From Phlebiopsis flavidoalba (taxonomy: Eukaryota > Basidiomycota > Agaricomycetes > Polyporales > Phanerochaetaceae), in the NCBI GenBank assembly GCA_035772785.1, contig JAOCPU010000033.1, positions 1 to 64,000 on the forward strand: a stretch of 64,000 nt of DNA. The letters run 5' to 3'. A program made the translations under genes and the position numbers. This document shows positions 1 through 12,099 of this stretch, piece by piece. The notes below the pieces were generated by a model. That model worked only from the letters and a program-made list of their open reading frames with translations. It searched no databases and had not been told where the DNA came from. The number at the start of each line of letters is the position of its first letter. Positions within the stretch are counted from its first letter, which is position 1.

Positions 1-1482
1 TGTATCCCAATTGTGTATTCGTCATTTACAGCTTTGCCGATTGTTTGAGCAGAGCAGAATCGGAACATCGGCAAGAGCGTGACCCAGCCGGCTCAACATC
101 AGGAAACGCGCAAAGCTACATCGAAAGCCGCTTTGTACATAGCCTACATAGCACGCCGTACCTCCATCGGTGATGTCCGTAGACTCTGTACATGTTGATA
201 GCATCAGCAAACCCATCAATATGACGACATGTCCATCTGTCGCCCGCCGAACCTCAACTGTTGAGTCCCTCTTTGAACTGTGAAAGCCAACGCCCCTTCG
301 TACATCGCCACAGCTGCTCAAATTTGTCTCATTTGATTTTTAGGCCTACCCCAAGTCGCAAGAGATCAAGTGCTCGAACGTCTGCCCTAAAGACGGATGG
401 CGCAATCGGGCACAATTAGAGCGCGAAGCGCCCGGTCGACTTTTTCAAGCCTGTCGCGTTGTCGCACTACTCTCCCCCCCTCTCTCTTCTCCACTCTCCC
501 CCTCTAACATGTCTTGTACGGTCCTTGTGTCTTGCTAAGTACCGCCTGATGTCTTTCAAAGGTGAGTGCGAGCCCCATTGGCGCCTTCCATTGAACATTC
601 TGCTGAATCACTTCGCCTCGCCGTGCCGCAGTGCTCTTTGAGCTTGGTGATACAAGAGTAATGGCGGACGGAAATTGGTTTTTGGTAGAAAGGTACGCGT
701 TGCTGATCTCTGACTCATGTTACCCTCAGCTTACCACGTCCTTCTCGCGACAGCCGCACCTGGCCCTTTGAAACTGCAACACCCACACAACCGCGTCGCC
801 GTGACGCTGACGCAATGGCCATGTAGCACGCAACCTACCCCTTAGGTAAGATCAATGTTTACGCAATGGCGACACTCACTCATAGGAGTCACTTGCGTGG
901 CTGCGACACTGCATGGCAACGATGCCCGCGCCGCGAGTCGCGCAGCAATGATGTGTGCTGGTAGTACCCGCGAGATGACTTGGTGGTTGATGCATGTGTG
1001 GTGGTTTCTTTACTACCAAGTAGCTTAGTGCACATTGTACAGTACTCATAGTATACACTCAAAATGACATCTATATTTACAATTCAAACAAATCTGGCAT
1101 GTTTTATACAATTGAATGGTGTGATATGACATGGTATGAAGACACCTAACGGAGGTTTGGATTGCTATGAACTGCTACGAATCACTCAGTGCAAGGTATG
1201 GAGTGCTATGTACGGGGGTACTTCGCTACCATGCTATGACTGCTACCCACGCTCCATACCTCTATGGCGCAAGGTGAAATTTCCCTGATGAACGCTCTGC
1301 TACAGGCGGTACGCAGCAGATGTATTATATTTTACACATTTCCCATTCAATTGCACATAGGTAGCGTCGTCGATGCCGAGCCGATGGCGACCGGCATTAT
1401 CGTAAAAACCGGCACAAGGAGTGCGTAATATCGCGTTTTTCGCTTCCACTACTTATCATTCATGCGATATGTGCTATCAGGC
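1..1482. other. No gene supported
   Basis: Short ORFs only, none with a recognisable motif or a convincing splice pattern. A pyrimidine-rich stretch near 460-520 looks promoter- or UTR-like, but no gene follows it. Confidence 0.5.
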
Positions 1483-1980
1483 ATGCAGTCGCTCCAGGAA
1501 TCGATCGTCGAAGTCGAGGCCGAGATCGAAAAAACGGGCTGCTCGCGCAGCCGAGCTGAAATCTCTTAACGAGCTGTCTTTGGCTAATAGAGACAGTCGT
1601 CGTACGATCCTTCCCAACGGTCACGCACACCGGGGGGCTCCTGCGCCACAAGGTCCTCGGTCCCGGCATATCGTTGGGGATTTTCAAAATCCGGTATCGG
1701 GGAGATCGTCCTAAATGAGAATGCGGCACTTACGAGCCTGCGAGGATTGCGGCGGGCACAAGCTCAAGTCGCGGAGGCATCCAAGAGGGCGCAGAAGGAA
1801 ATGGAGAATGCCTGGGACAGGGCCATGAACTCGTATGAAGATCGCCACAAGCTCACCGACAATCTTACTGAGCTTCGCAAGCTGACGGACGACCTCTACC
1901 TCATGGACGACGATATTGCCAAGCTCGTAGATGGCGAAATTTCGGTTGAGCAAGTTCTGGTAAAAACGCGGCGGTCATAA
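1483..1980 (+). pseudogene. Coiled-coil protein fragment, unknown function
   Basis: Two charged, heptad-like stretches read in this direction. The first starts at the ATG at 1483 (MQSLQESIVEVEAEIEK) and meets a stop after about 28 codons. The second covers 1747-1980 and is rich in Q, A, E, K, L and D (for example NLTELRKLTDDLYLMDDD), ending at a TAA. They lie in different frames, so either they are exons or the sequence has an indel between them. I do not recognise the family. Composition and the long open stretch in a gene-poor area are the only support. Confidence 0.3.
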
Positions 1981-3166
1981 TTGTGAGTGTTATAATTTTT
2001 TTCGAATGATGTGCAACATGTTTTAACGTATGCCGATCGCATCAGCGCAAGCATGAAGATCTATCTATCTTTTTTTTTTCACAAGGAAAACTACTATCAA
2101 CTCGTCCCCGTTGCCTTTCAGACCCCGCCCGCATGATGTTCGAGCTCACGACCACCACGGAGGACAGGCGCGAGAATTTGTTTTTGGGTGGGTGGAGGAA
2201 TATATTCAGATACTTTCCGAGCTGGGATCCCCGCGGTAAAGGAGAGTGTGCCTGATACGTGTACGTGGGAGGCATACGATAAGTTCTACCAGTCCGCGGA
2301 TTGATTTTTCCTACGAGCTCGTTCCATCCTCCGTATGCCGTATTCGTTACAACTGCCGTATGCCGTGTATCGTTCAAATATTCCGTATCGTCTCGGTTTA
2401 AATCAACATACTGTTCTGATGTGTTCGTCTCACGCGTGAATAATCCAGAGCATCCAATTCCATATTTTGTACCGAAGTGGAGTGTATATTTATATTGAAG
2501 AGAATTTACATTACATTTGTATCTAGCCCGAAGCTGTACATAATTATTCATAAAATCGGTCGAGCCAGTAATGGCCCATATCCGCTAGTATTATTCATAA
2601 ATCGGTCGAGGCCAGTATTGGCCCACACCCACTAGTATTCTCATATCGGGGCGTGGGGCGCGACGTGTGTGGTACGCGGGTACGATATGCGCCATGCAAT
2701 AATTCTGGTAGAAGGATGCCTACGTGTATTCACTGACTTAAATAGTGCATGCAGAGCCATGCCATTGCAGAAATATTCCAAAGATTTCTTGATGTTCATA
2801 CATCCTAGAATACATCGAAGATACACTTACCGAGTGTTTTGAGCTTCTGCTCCGCTGGTGTCAGCTGGGGCACGCTCGCACTACACTGTCTATTCCAATG
2901 AACAACGCTCTTTCACTCGTTCAATGTCTCAATCAAGCACGAGCATTCATCCACATTCTCGGGTTTTGGCCGTGGGTTACATCAGGAAATAGGTGGGTTA
3001 CTCCGTGACAAGCGGCACGCCTTTTCCCGAGCCTTGACTGCTACCGATGGTCAACCTTCAGAAGACTGCAAGCTTACAAGTGCAACAACAAATTCGTTGA
3101 GACAAACATTATTGTTTCCCTTCAAACTTCAAGGAGACTAGCACTACTAAAACAAACCTCGCAAGT
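1981..3166. other. No gene supported; contains a tandem repeat
   Basis: A 169-codon open frame on the minus strand (2042-2551) has no family signature, and its composition follows local short repeats such as CGTATGCCGTAT near 2330-2370. I do not call it a gene. Confidence 0.45.
2544..2637 (+). repeat. Two-copy tandem repeat, unit about 47 bp
   Basis: The block 2544-2590 (starting ATTATTCATAAAATCGG) is repeated at about 2590-2637 with a few differences. Both copies share ATCGGTCGAG, a CCAGTA(A/T)TGGCCCA core and end in CTAGTATT. There is no further copy nearby. It looks like a local duplication or slippage product in non-coding DNA. Confidence 0.75.
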
Positions 3167-3596
3167 CTATCTCCGCTGTTCAAATAACTGGCAAACCCAT
3201 CTCATAGGCTGTGCTTCCACCACCTTTCCACGAGCGCGTGTCGCATGCGGAAAGACTGGGATTTGGGATTCATGCCTCTGCCTATGTCGCTGAATGAGAA
3301 AGGTGTGTAGCTTCGAATGTGCGCCGAGCGGACTCACCTTCGGCCTCATCTTTTCCATGACGGATAGTACGTACGCCGAGTCTACAAACTCCTTCATCGC
3401 GACGATTTTGTCATCTTTAAACTTGAAGATGACGATGTACTCGTTGTGGTATGGATCCCCGTTGACAATTCGCCATGACCACGGAGCTGAGTACTATCAG
3501 TGGGGCATCACGTCAATTGCAGGTCTTCAGCAGAAGAACGGCCCTCACGTGAAGCGTAGTGGCATCTTCAGCTACGAGCAAGTCGAGTATTTCAAG
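3167..3596 (-). pseudogene. SnoaL/NTF2-like protein, partial
   Basis: Three exon-like segments read on the minus strand. 3549-3596 gives LEILDLLVAEDATTLH, ending at a GTGAGG donor. After a 55-base intron (acceptor ATAG), 3338-3493 gives APWSWRIVNGDPYHNEY, then a run ending KDDKIVAMKEFVDSAY, and closes at a GTGAGT donor. A third segment (3167-3289) follows a TTCAG acceptor. The N-terminal helix (E..DLL..DA) and the K-I-x-x-x-x-E-F-x-D strand are hallmarks of small cone-shaped SnoaL-like folds, common as unassigned proteins in fungi. The usual 50-60 residues between the first two segments are absent and no start exon is clear, so this is probably a deleted or broken copy. Confidence 0.6.
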
Positions 3597-6500
3597 CTGA
3601 ACGGGGCTAGCAACAAGCTGGAGTCAACTTCGACAGATCACATACATTCAAGCATTTGATCGTAGTCTTGAATCCTCCAATCCACTCCAAATAATCTGCT
3701 TTGCCGCGGGAAGGTCTGCCTAGAGATGCGGGGAGCACCTGGGATCCGCACAAAGTCGTCATGTAGGTGCGCGCTCAACCGTTGTAAAATCGAGCGTGCT
3801 GTACGCTGCAACGACGCGGCGGGCGATGTCTGCGACAGTCGACATGGTTGTGGGAGTGGGATGGGGTTCCGTGGGTTTTCAAACATGCGACCTTACTTAT
3901 CACGGTGATCAGGAATGCAGAGGCAGGGTTTGACCCTTTGTGGAGTCTGTTCTGGGGTCACACCCGCGACGGCTTGACGGGATGTTGACTACGCCTACGA
4001 ACATCAGCTTTTTCCTTCATCGGCTTAGTTCCTCAAAACGCTCTCACTTTGGTGCCAACGTTTGTAGTCTACTAGCCGGAAGCTTCCATCCCTCGGACTT
4101 CGGAATAATTGCTGAACAGGCCAACAAGGACCCTCATTCTTCGGCGTGGTCCAGCAAGCACCAGAAGCCCCTTGTCGACTATACGGCTACACTCGGGGAG
4201 CAAGAAATTGCGAGGCCTTTAGTATGCAGTCGCCTTTGTGCAGAGTTCACAGCATCACTCGCTTGCATGAGGGTAGGTCTGAGTGGATGTTGTCAAGGGT
4301 GCGCAGGATCAAACGGGCAAATGCTTACATTCCGCATGAACACGTATGTAGCTTTCAACACACAGCCCTACGCCACAACCTTCCAGGTATCAATATACTA
4401 GCCCAAGAGAGATATACAAAGCTCAACAAACTTACTTTGACATGGGAAAGAGAGAAACTGTTACTCCACCAGTAGTGAGCCATGGGAACACAGCGCGTCA
4501 TGTGTCAGGATTTCGCAGGCAGCTCAGAAGCGCGTAGCAGCTTCGTCTCATTTGCAGCGGGTTGTTGGTCATGGTGGGTGGGCATGATGAACTACTTCGT
4601 TTTTCCACGAGGTCGTGGTTGGTAGGTGAAGGTTTAATTAGCGCGCTAGTGGTGCGACCACGGCATGTGCTCACGCCTTTGCTCTAACGTTTCACCAGAA
4701 TGGCTAGTGAGACGGGTCTACAGTTGAGTTACAGCCATGCACTCATCTGGATTCTGGACGGATTTTTCGGTGACATGAAGATCAAACAAGATGAACGTTG
4801 ACTGAGGTCAATATCAGTATCCAAAGACCTACATAGAGCTCATGGTCGACACATGCAATAAGTGAGTCATGGTCAGTTGCTGTTGGCTGGGCAGATCTGC
4901 TGATTTCGTTTCCTTTGCTATCCTTATACGAATGCGCTTTAGATCTTCCGGAGTATATGATTAGACTTGCTTGCCGTGCCTCCTAGCCCCAAGTACAAGT
5001 AGCGAACAATTGATTTGTAAGCCACACAGTTTCCAGTGGGATAGTATACTGCCAAAGACGTTGATCGTCTTCAGACACAGCCCCAATAACACCTTTCCAG
5101 CCAACCACTCCTACACCCCCGTGTCCGCATCCACGCATGATCATTGTTACAGCTGTGCATTGGTGCGTTATCCAGATGTCATGTCACAGCCAAGTATAGC
5201 ACTGGGACGCCAATTTTGCGTAGCGTCTGACCATATATTTATGTGCGTCTGGCTACCGCATTGCTCCTTCGGAGCTTCCTAGCTTGAGTTGTCCCGATTT
5301 CCTGCCATCAGTCTTATCACTGACAGAATCGTGACCATGCCCCCTAGATTTCCTGTTTATTTTCTTCTGTTGTAGTCCTAAGGGATTTTCTCGCGTATTG
5401 GTCCTAGGAAACGCTGTGGGTGTTAAGTACCGCACGGTGAGCATCGACGCAGGACGCGTGAATCCGAGTCACTCTGTTCATGTTGACGGGTACGCACTGA
5501 TCAAGCCTCTTTGAAGAACGGCGCAATTACGATGCGTCTTCTCTGGACAGACTCTGTTCGGAAAGGACTCAATGCCTCCGAGTACGGATACAAATCGCAC
5601 AAAGAACTCCTGAAGTAAGCCTCCTTGTGCATAATCCGGCACCGATCCTCATTCAGATCTTTATGACTAACTCAAGTCATCGACGTTTAGCCTTCAGTCG
5701 CCGCCCACCGTTACATTGTACTCAGTCTCAAATTTCCCTCCCTCCTTCCCGGTATGGCATTGCATACCCTCGACACTGTCTGGTCCACAATCTAGACTCG
5801 ACGATGACTGCGGCCCAGGCTGTTCGACACCCAGCCATTCAATTCCGGACCACAACACCCGTTATTCACCAACATCATTATTCACCACCGGGGAGCATCG
5901 CAAGAATTGAGGTTCTGGACACGCCACCGCTTGTCCGAGCTTCAGGACAATGTAGGCCGATCAATCCCAGTTTTTTGAAACAGCCTAAGCGGACCTCAAG
6001 AGCGATATCTTTACCGGTTTACGGGATGTTATCGTATTTCCCGTTGCACGGCGCAGCTCCAGACTACTGAGGCTGCGCCGTCGGCTGCCTGGAGAACTGT
6101 CCTGCACTTGCTCCCACACAGGCAGATGAGGGTCCCGAGGAGCAATGGGGTCCTCGTAGTGCTTGAAAAGGGGGGAAATGATCCTCTTCTATCCGGAAGA
6201 GTCGAACACCGGTATATGATTCGGTATATATTTGTATTAAAACACCAGGCATGGTGTGGATCGTCCGACCCATTGCAACCGGCCCAGTCCTACCACTAAG
6301 TTAATCTTTCCTTACTATGTACGTGCTCGTACTACTCCCTTCTTACCCGTATATAAAACTTGTCATAACGTAATAACCCGCAGGTTTCGTGTATGTCACC
6401 AAATAGTACTTGAGACATACACACAACACGCACAAGATCGATCATCGAACATGCAATTTTTAAATCAAGCATGGTCAACTCTGGTCTCTGGAGTCGGGGG

Positions 6501-6829
6501 CCCTCTTCCGGAGAGCATGTCACGTACGAGTACATGTTCTACATAGGCTATCATAGCGCGATGCGTTCGCGCTATCACACTGGGGTGGAGCCTTGCGAGG
6601 CCAAAGCCCCGGGCTCGTTCTCCCGTTGTGGCATTGACATGCGATCCCCGTACTATGTCTTGTTTCGCGCTCGCAGGTATGCTAGCACACTAGTCGCCTG
6701 GGTATACTCTGAGCTTTTACCCATATAAATCCTTGGCTAAAAGGTGTAAATAAAATTTGATAGTCGGCGGTCGCTAAGCCGAGACTCGAGATGAAAACGC
6801 CGAAATCAGGAAACCCCGGGAAAAAGTTC
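3597..6829. other. No confident gene; weak open frames
   Basis: A 153-codon frame at 3940-4401 and an overlapping 109-codon frame at 4146-4475 are the longest here. In another frame 3900-3980 reads AGFDPLWSLFWGHTRDG before a stop, which looks protein-like but I cannot place it. 5531-5614 reads as a short open stretch ending in TAA. Nothing else stands out. Confidence 0.4.
6821..6825 (-). terminator. Pol III terminator of tRNA-Glu
   Basis: Five T residues on the minus strand, starting five bases after the tRNA 3' end. This is the usual RNA polymerase III stop signal. Confidence 0.7.
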
Positions 6830-6901
6830 TCCGATACGTGGGAATCGAACCCCGAGCTATCGCGTGAAAGGCGATAATGTTAGCCGTTACACCATATCGG
6901 A
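6830..6901 (-). tRNA. tRNA-Glu (UUC anticodon)
   Basis: On the minus strand the acceptor TCCGATA pairs with TATCGGA at the 3' end. The D-arm region is TGGTGTAACGGCTAACA. The anticodon stem TATCGC/GCGATA closes a CTTTCAC loop with anticodon TTC, which reads Glu codons. The T loop with the B-box (GGTTCGATTCC) is present at 6841-6851. There is no intron. One extra base (position 6839 on the plus strand) lies in the 3' strand of the T stem, which would otherwise pair CGGGG with CCCCG. This is either a sequence error, like those in the protein genes, or a bulge in a damaged copy. Confidence 0.92.
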
Positions 6902-7310
6902 ATGCATGGTTTTTGTCAAATTGTATCCCTGTAGGGGTTTAAGGACACAAAGTGCGACCGATCACCAACGCCGACGCCACCGCGACGACGTCTAAACCTG
7001 ATCTTAGCCTACGACACACAAAAAATAGTCGACAAAGGTTTGACGAGATGCACGCCTAGGCCAAAATAATCTTATATCCCTGTAATCACCCCAAGCAAAT
7101 GTGCAGATTTCCTCGCCAAGTCAAATGTCAAGCCTCCTATGGCACCATAAATGCTTTACGTCGTGCCTTGCGGATCCCCTTCGTATTCCTGCCCGACTGG
7201 GCCACTTGTAAGCCTACAGCTTATAATATCACTATTGAAGTTAAATGACCTCCCCCCGATACCTGGACTTTCCTTCGCCCCCCCTCTGCAATTGTTGACA
7301 CGTCGCAATC
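6902..7310. other. No gene seen
   Basis: Intergenic sequence between the tRNA and the first MYND gene. It presumably holds the promoter of the MYND gene, but no TATA element is clear. Confidence 0.4.
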
Positions 7311-9246
7311 ATGGCAAATGTGGATGGTGTAGTCTCGCTCTCCACCTTATCTCTCCCGCATATACCTAGGGATGCTACTTTGCTACAGACCACAGACCGA
7401 TGGTACACCCTTTCTAAGGTGTTCAGGCTGCCGGCGAGTTTTGTTATCATAGCGTAGGTGGAGTAGTACCCCCGTGCCCTCTCGCCTCACCTGACCATTC
7501 GTTGCAGAGTGCCAGAAAGCCGACTGGAGCGAGCATAAAAAACTCTGTAGAGCATATTCGAAAAAAACTACAGCACAGTTCCCTTGGCGCTCGTTCACGT
7601 CTTCTGACGAAGCCACCCACATAGATACGGAAATACTTTGTTCTCGGCGGTTACCAGCAAACTCAGTCAACAAGGTGTATGCCCTTCAGCTGATCCTTAA
7701 CCGTGGACCTGGATAAGAATGAGAGAAATCTGGTATGTGCGGAGCCGCGATTGCCTAGCATGGTATGTATTCTCAGTAGTCTAAATAGACGCATGCCTCG
7801 CACAGTGTTGATCATTCGCGCCAATTTTTCAGTGCTCGCAGCGAAGAGGGACATCCGGATGGAAGCCGGTCTTAGTGCAGCGTCTGTAGACCTTTGATCA
7901 CTTGTGAGGGATGTAAATTGTCGTTCATTTATTGCGCTCGTAAGTGTTTAATGCGCCTCATTCGCGATGGATCTGGAGGGTTGGCCGTGTCCAGTCAACG
8001 AACACCGCGAATTCTCGAAGTACAGACATCAATTGTTTTCGCGGACCAAGATTCCACTTTACCGGGTCTTTCGCAATGCGCCATGAAATCGGATGATACG
8101 CCAAGACTTGATTATTTGCGAATCGCTCGAACCCGGAAGGAAACATGCATCATCCTTGGGTAGCGGGGCGCATCAAGACTAGGTGGGGAGTCATTGAAGG
8201 GACGAACATGGGCTTCCGAATACGATTGCAATGTTTCAGGCCCCTGAGGCCCATCATGGGCACGCTCCTACGTCATCTGTCAGACGTATCTGTCCTACCC
8301 CCTCACAGACGCGCTTTGGGCTCTGGAGAACTTGAAGCCAGACGATGCGTGGACCAGGGAAGAACACACTGACAATTCATGTAGGCCTCGACCCGCGAAT
8401 TCCTCTTTGGGCCATGTTAGCTTAACGGACGTATAAAACCAGCTCCTGGGACCGTCTTCACAAGAAATGTACCAGGGGTAAGGTTTTCGAGGAAGTTCTG
8501 CACCGCTTGCCCGAGGTCAACAACACTTCACGTACGTGCCTTCGTCCACATACCTTTGTCCGTAATAGAACCAATTCGTCCATTAGCTTGTCCTCTGTGG
8601 TCCCGAGATGGCTCTCGGCCCAGACACTCCGGACTGGGAACTCAAAATGCCACTATGCGAGTTCGTCTTTACGATTGCATTTTTTCATGTACTAATGTCC
8701 TCTGAAATCAGTCGGAAGGAACTGCATACGATCCTTGGACGAAGACAGATTGAGACAGACGCATTCGCCATTTCGGAAGGCATTTTTGTTTTTCATCTCA
8801 CTATCGGGACCCACGCTCATCTGAGACTGGTAGCATGTACCATGATTGGGTCGCCGCGCAAGGCGACGCATATATACCACCTGATCTCTTGCTATCGGTT
8901 ACAACGTTGGCGTGGGATCCGATGAATATGTTGACTCCTGGCGCCCGACTATCAAGCTCCTGTTGAAGAAGAAGATCACTTCGATGTTTACGGTACGCCA
9001 CGGTCAATTACATTCTTGAGATCCAGGAAACTCACAAATGGGCAGTCTCTCAGCCGAGGGAGCTGAGGTGCCCGTGTCGATACAAAGGCACTATATAGAG
9101 AGCCGGAGCCCGACTCGCCCCCAGCCTGCAAGGGCCTCAATCCGTGGAGAAAGCCAAGGGGGGGATGATCATCGAACCGACGCGCGTAGTGTGGGATGGT
9201 CTTTTTTGCGCACAACATATACATTGCTGGTGGCTTCACTTCCTGA
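7311..9246 (+). pseudogene. MYND-finger protein 1 (degraded or error-laden)
   Basis: The second half of a MYND zinc finger is seen as RCSGCRRV near 7405-7440. After an intron (donor GTAGGT, acceptor TTGCAG) comes CQKADWSEHKKLC at 7508-7545. The expected YC before the intron reads as Leu-Leu followed by TAG. Further pieces in changing frames follow the order of a large Agaricomycete MYND family: LDKNERNLVCAEPR (about 7705-7750), CEGCKLSFIYC (about 7900-7935), GLSQCAMKSDD (about 8075), PWVAGRIKTRWG (about 8153), ALENLKPDDAWTR (about 8325), LCGPE (about 8600), SDEYVDSWRPTIKLL (about 8915) and a C-terminal HNIYIAGGF with a stop at 9244. Full-length order is kept. The Cys loss and the stop suggest real decay, though indel noise cannot be excluded. 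MYND fingers mediate protein contacts; the role here is unknown. Confidence 0.65.
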
Positions 9247-9771
9247 TGCTAGCCCCCATATTTTTTGCTGCGCACAACTGTCATGCTCGTGCCCATGTAG
9301 TATAAACGCAAAACATAATCTTGACATGCGATTTTTTCGTCGTATCGACCACCAGCCTTGCTACGTGACTAGCTGGATGTCAATTAGTCTACACGAACGC
9401 GATGTTCCATTATTGATGGCACTAATACAATTAATAGAAACAGGGATATTCTGGCTAGTTGAACTGATAAGATTAGAACGCCGCGGGCCCTGACCAGGGT
9501 CGAGGAGTTTGAACTACGCGACCGTTGCGCGACGACCACTTGCACAGGTGGGGTCCCTTGTAACCTTAAAGTGCCACTCACGGCGTGAGTGTACAACTAC
9601 ACCGACTTTCTGTTCGCTCTACGCTCATTACTTGAGAATAGTGATTACTGACACTGCTTCTCGACCTTTTGACGAGTACAGCTCGCTCCAGGACTAATAC
9701 TAGGTACGCAGGACTATGGCTTAGACGCAGAATATTGCTTGACATCGCAACGAATCGATCTAGTCGGTACG

Positions 9772-11815
9772 ATGAACGGTGCCTTTGAAACCGGCTTTTT
9801 GCGATCCCAACTCACCTGGGACGAGTGTATCAAGCATGCTACCATTGCTTCAAATCTCCTGAAGGAGACTCCCGCGCCACTGAGGCGATGCTCTCATTGT
9901 CGCCGGGTAACCTACGACAGTCCTGGTACGTACGAGCCTCGTACTCAAGGCCAACTTTTGTGTAATCCTGAATGGCGCTATCGTGACTACTCTCCTCTTC
10001 GAGTGCCAAAGGGCCCACTGGAAGGCACACAAACACAGTTCTGCAAGGCGTACGCCCTGATGCGCCAGGCATTCGCGGGGAAAACAAGGAGCCCCTGTCT
10101 GATGAGCCAACCGACGACATGATGCCCTGGCTGCGCCGTTCGTGGGTGAATTTAATGACGAAACAAAAAAGCGCTATGCTCGAAATGATACTTGGGCGGA
10201 GATTGCTCCAGAGGGCGATCGAATAATCTCATAGCTCCTGGGAGCCGCGGTGCCTCGCGTGTGGTAAGGACGGATTCATGAATCTGTAACATTTCCACAA
10301 ACGTATCCTACAAGATGAAGTGGACAGTGTTAGATCTGAAGAAGTATTCGCGATGCCGCCGCCGGCGCGGATGCACAACTCGCGTGCAAACCATTGATGC
10401 CTAGGCCTGCCGACTGCGGGGCTTTCGTTTTAAAACTTGCTCTGTAAGATAATGCACGTCTTTGCTTCTAGAGCATGTATTAAATGCGTGTCCCCACATG
10501 CGTAGTGAGAGGCCCACACGTCTGACTTTGCCACAGGCACAAACACGAGAAACGTCCCCGACGCAGACTTCGCTCCGCGGCGGGTCTTACGCCAGTGTGC
10601 AATCACAAGACCATTCGTGAGGATTGCGTGGTGCGCGAGATCCTCAGGAAAGGGACCCTTCAACACCGTCTGCCTGGGTTTCCGCTCCGTGTCGAAGCGC
10701 GATGGGAGTCGCTCGAGGGTAAGACAGTCGTTCCTGGGTGGAGTCTGAGTACGAGCGCGAGTTGCCTGTAGCGCCTAAGGGGAGTGGGCGTGGGCGTGGG
10801 GGCGCTGTTGCGGCACACGAGTGACTCGCTGACGCATCCCCTGACGATTCTCTGGGGCTTTGGAAAAAGCTGCATAAGGACGATGGATGGACGCGGAAGG
10901 AAACGTTGACTATACATTTGGGTTTACTTTCCTACTCGGATTCGTGCTTTCAGGCTGAAGGATGTGCGGTTGTAGGTCTTGGGCGCCTCTGATAAGGAGG
11001 TGGTGCAAGGAAGGATGTTCGTACTTAGGAAATACTCCACTGTTTGCCCGTAAAGTCAAAACATTTGAGGGTAAGACGCTAGTAATGCTGCGTTGGGGAA
11101 GTCATACGACCTCATCTCACTTCTGCTTTGTCTCGCGTGCAGGTTATTTCTCCTCTGCGGTCCCGACATGGACTTGATATGGAAGATGCCGATGGCGCGA
11201 GTGACGCGCCTATGGATACTTGCCCGTGAGCATCCCCCACATCCTCTTCTACATCCATTTAACCATGTCTCATCACAGACGCCTGGGCACTCGCGCTGGC
11301 CGCAAACGTATACCACATACATGTTGCACAGTAAGTTTTACGCAGACAATAGGTTCCGAGGCTTACTGTTTGATATAGGACATACCACTGAATGGGACAG
11401 ATGTCAAGTGAAAAGGAGACTCTATCAAGCCAGATTCTCGCGATCGCGTTTAACTCCTGAGGATAGGATCCGCCAAGAAAAAGACCGCCTCTTGGTTTCC
11501 AACTGTGAGGGCTACTCCTTCGAGAAAAGGATTCGAGTTTATTCACCGTCCAGTCAGGTCGGTATGAGATTTGATTAGCATGCTATCAGTGCCGTATACT
11601 AAAAATCGCGTGCAGGCATTCAATCGTGTGCTGAGGTGGCCCGTGGACAGAAAAGTGTCGAAGACGCAGGGGCGCACTTAATCCCCGAGTTAGAGGGTCC
11701 TAATTTTTATGGGGGGAAGCCAGCTCATATAAAACGCGGAGCCGAAGCCGTTGGATGGGTTCTACGCAGGGAATCTTTTCATCGGCTGGAGGTTTCTTTT
11801 GAGCTCGCCGGTTGT
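9772..11815 (+). pseudogene. MYND-finger protein 2, tandem paralogue
   Basis: This is the same family and direction as the gene before it. The ATG at 9772 opens a frame with LRRCSHCRRVTY (about 9880-9915), then a GTACGT donor. The next exon gives CQRAHWKAHKH (about 10010-10040). The YC cysteine is replaced by Asp and the last finger Cys by Ser-Ser. Later pieces match the paralogue in order: KKLHKDDGWTRKETLTIHLG (about 10862-10922), ILHCLPVKSKHLR (about 11030), LLCGPDMDLIWKMPM (about 11152-11195) and EPKPLDGFYAGNLFIGW near 11742-11795. Stops and frame changes lie between them. Two neighbouring copies with lost zinc ligands point to a decaying tandem array. Confidence 0.6.
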
Positions 11816-12099
11816 ACTAGTTCGGCTGTATCTCCAGTCCCTACGTTTGGAGTGTGCGTTGTGGCACTGTCCCCTCTTTTCGATATACCGGTCGACAAAC
11901 ACAATATTATAGGTACTCTATCCGAAGAGTTAAAGCAAGTTCATACACGAAGTATTCGGAGGGTAGTGATCCTATGTTCAACCGGTGCTTGCTCTCATTT
12001 ACGCTCGTGACCTCAATGAGGAGTAGAAAAGCCAAAAAGCACGGTCATGACGGCCCTTAGCACTGCAGTTACCCATCGCCCTGGTATGGACAGTGCTTA

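Noticed and set aside
2042..2551. 169-codon minus-strand open frame
   Set aside because: No domain, signal or splice context. Composition follows short local repeats. Likely chance.
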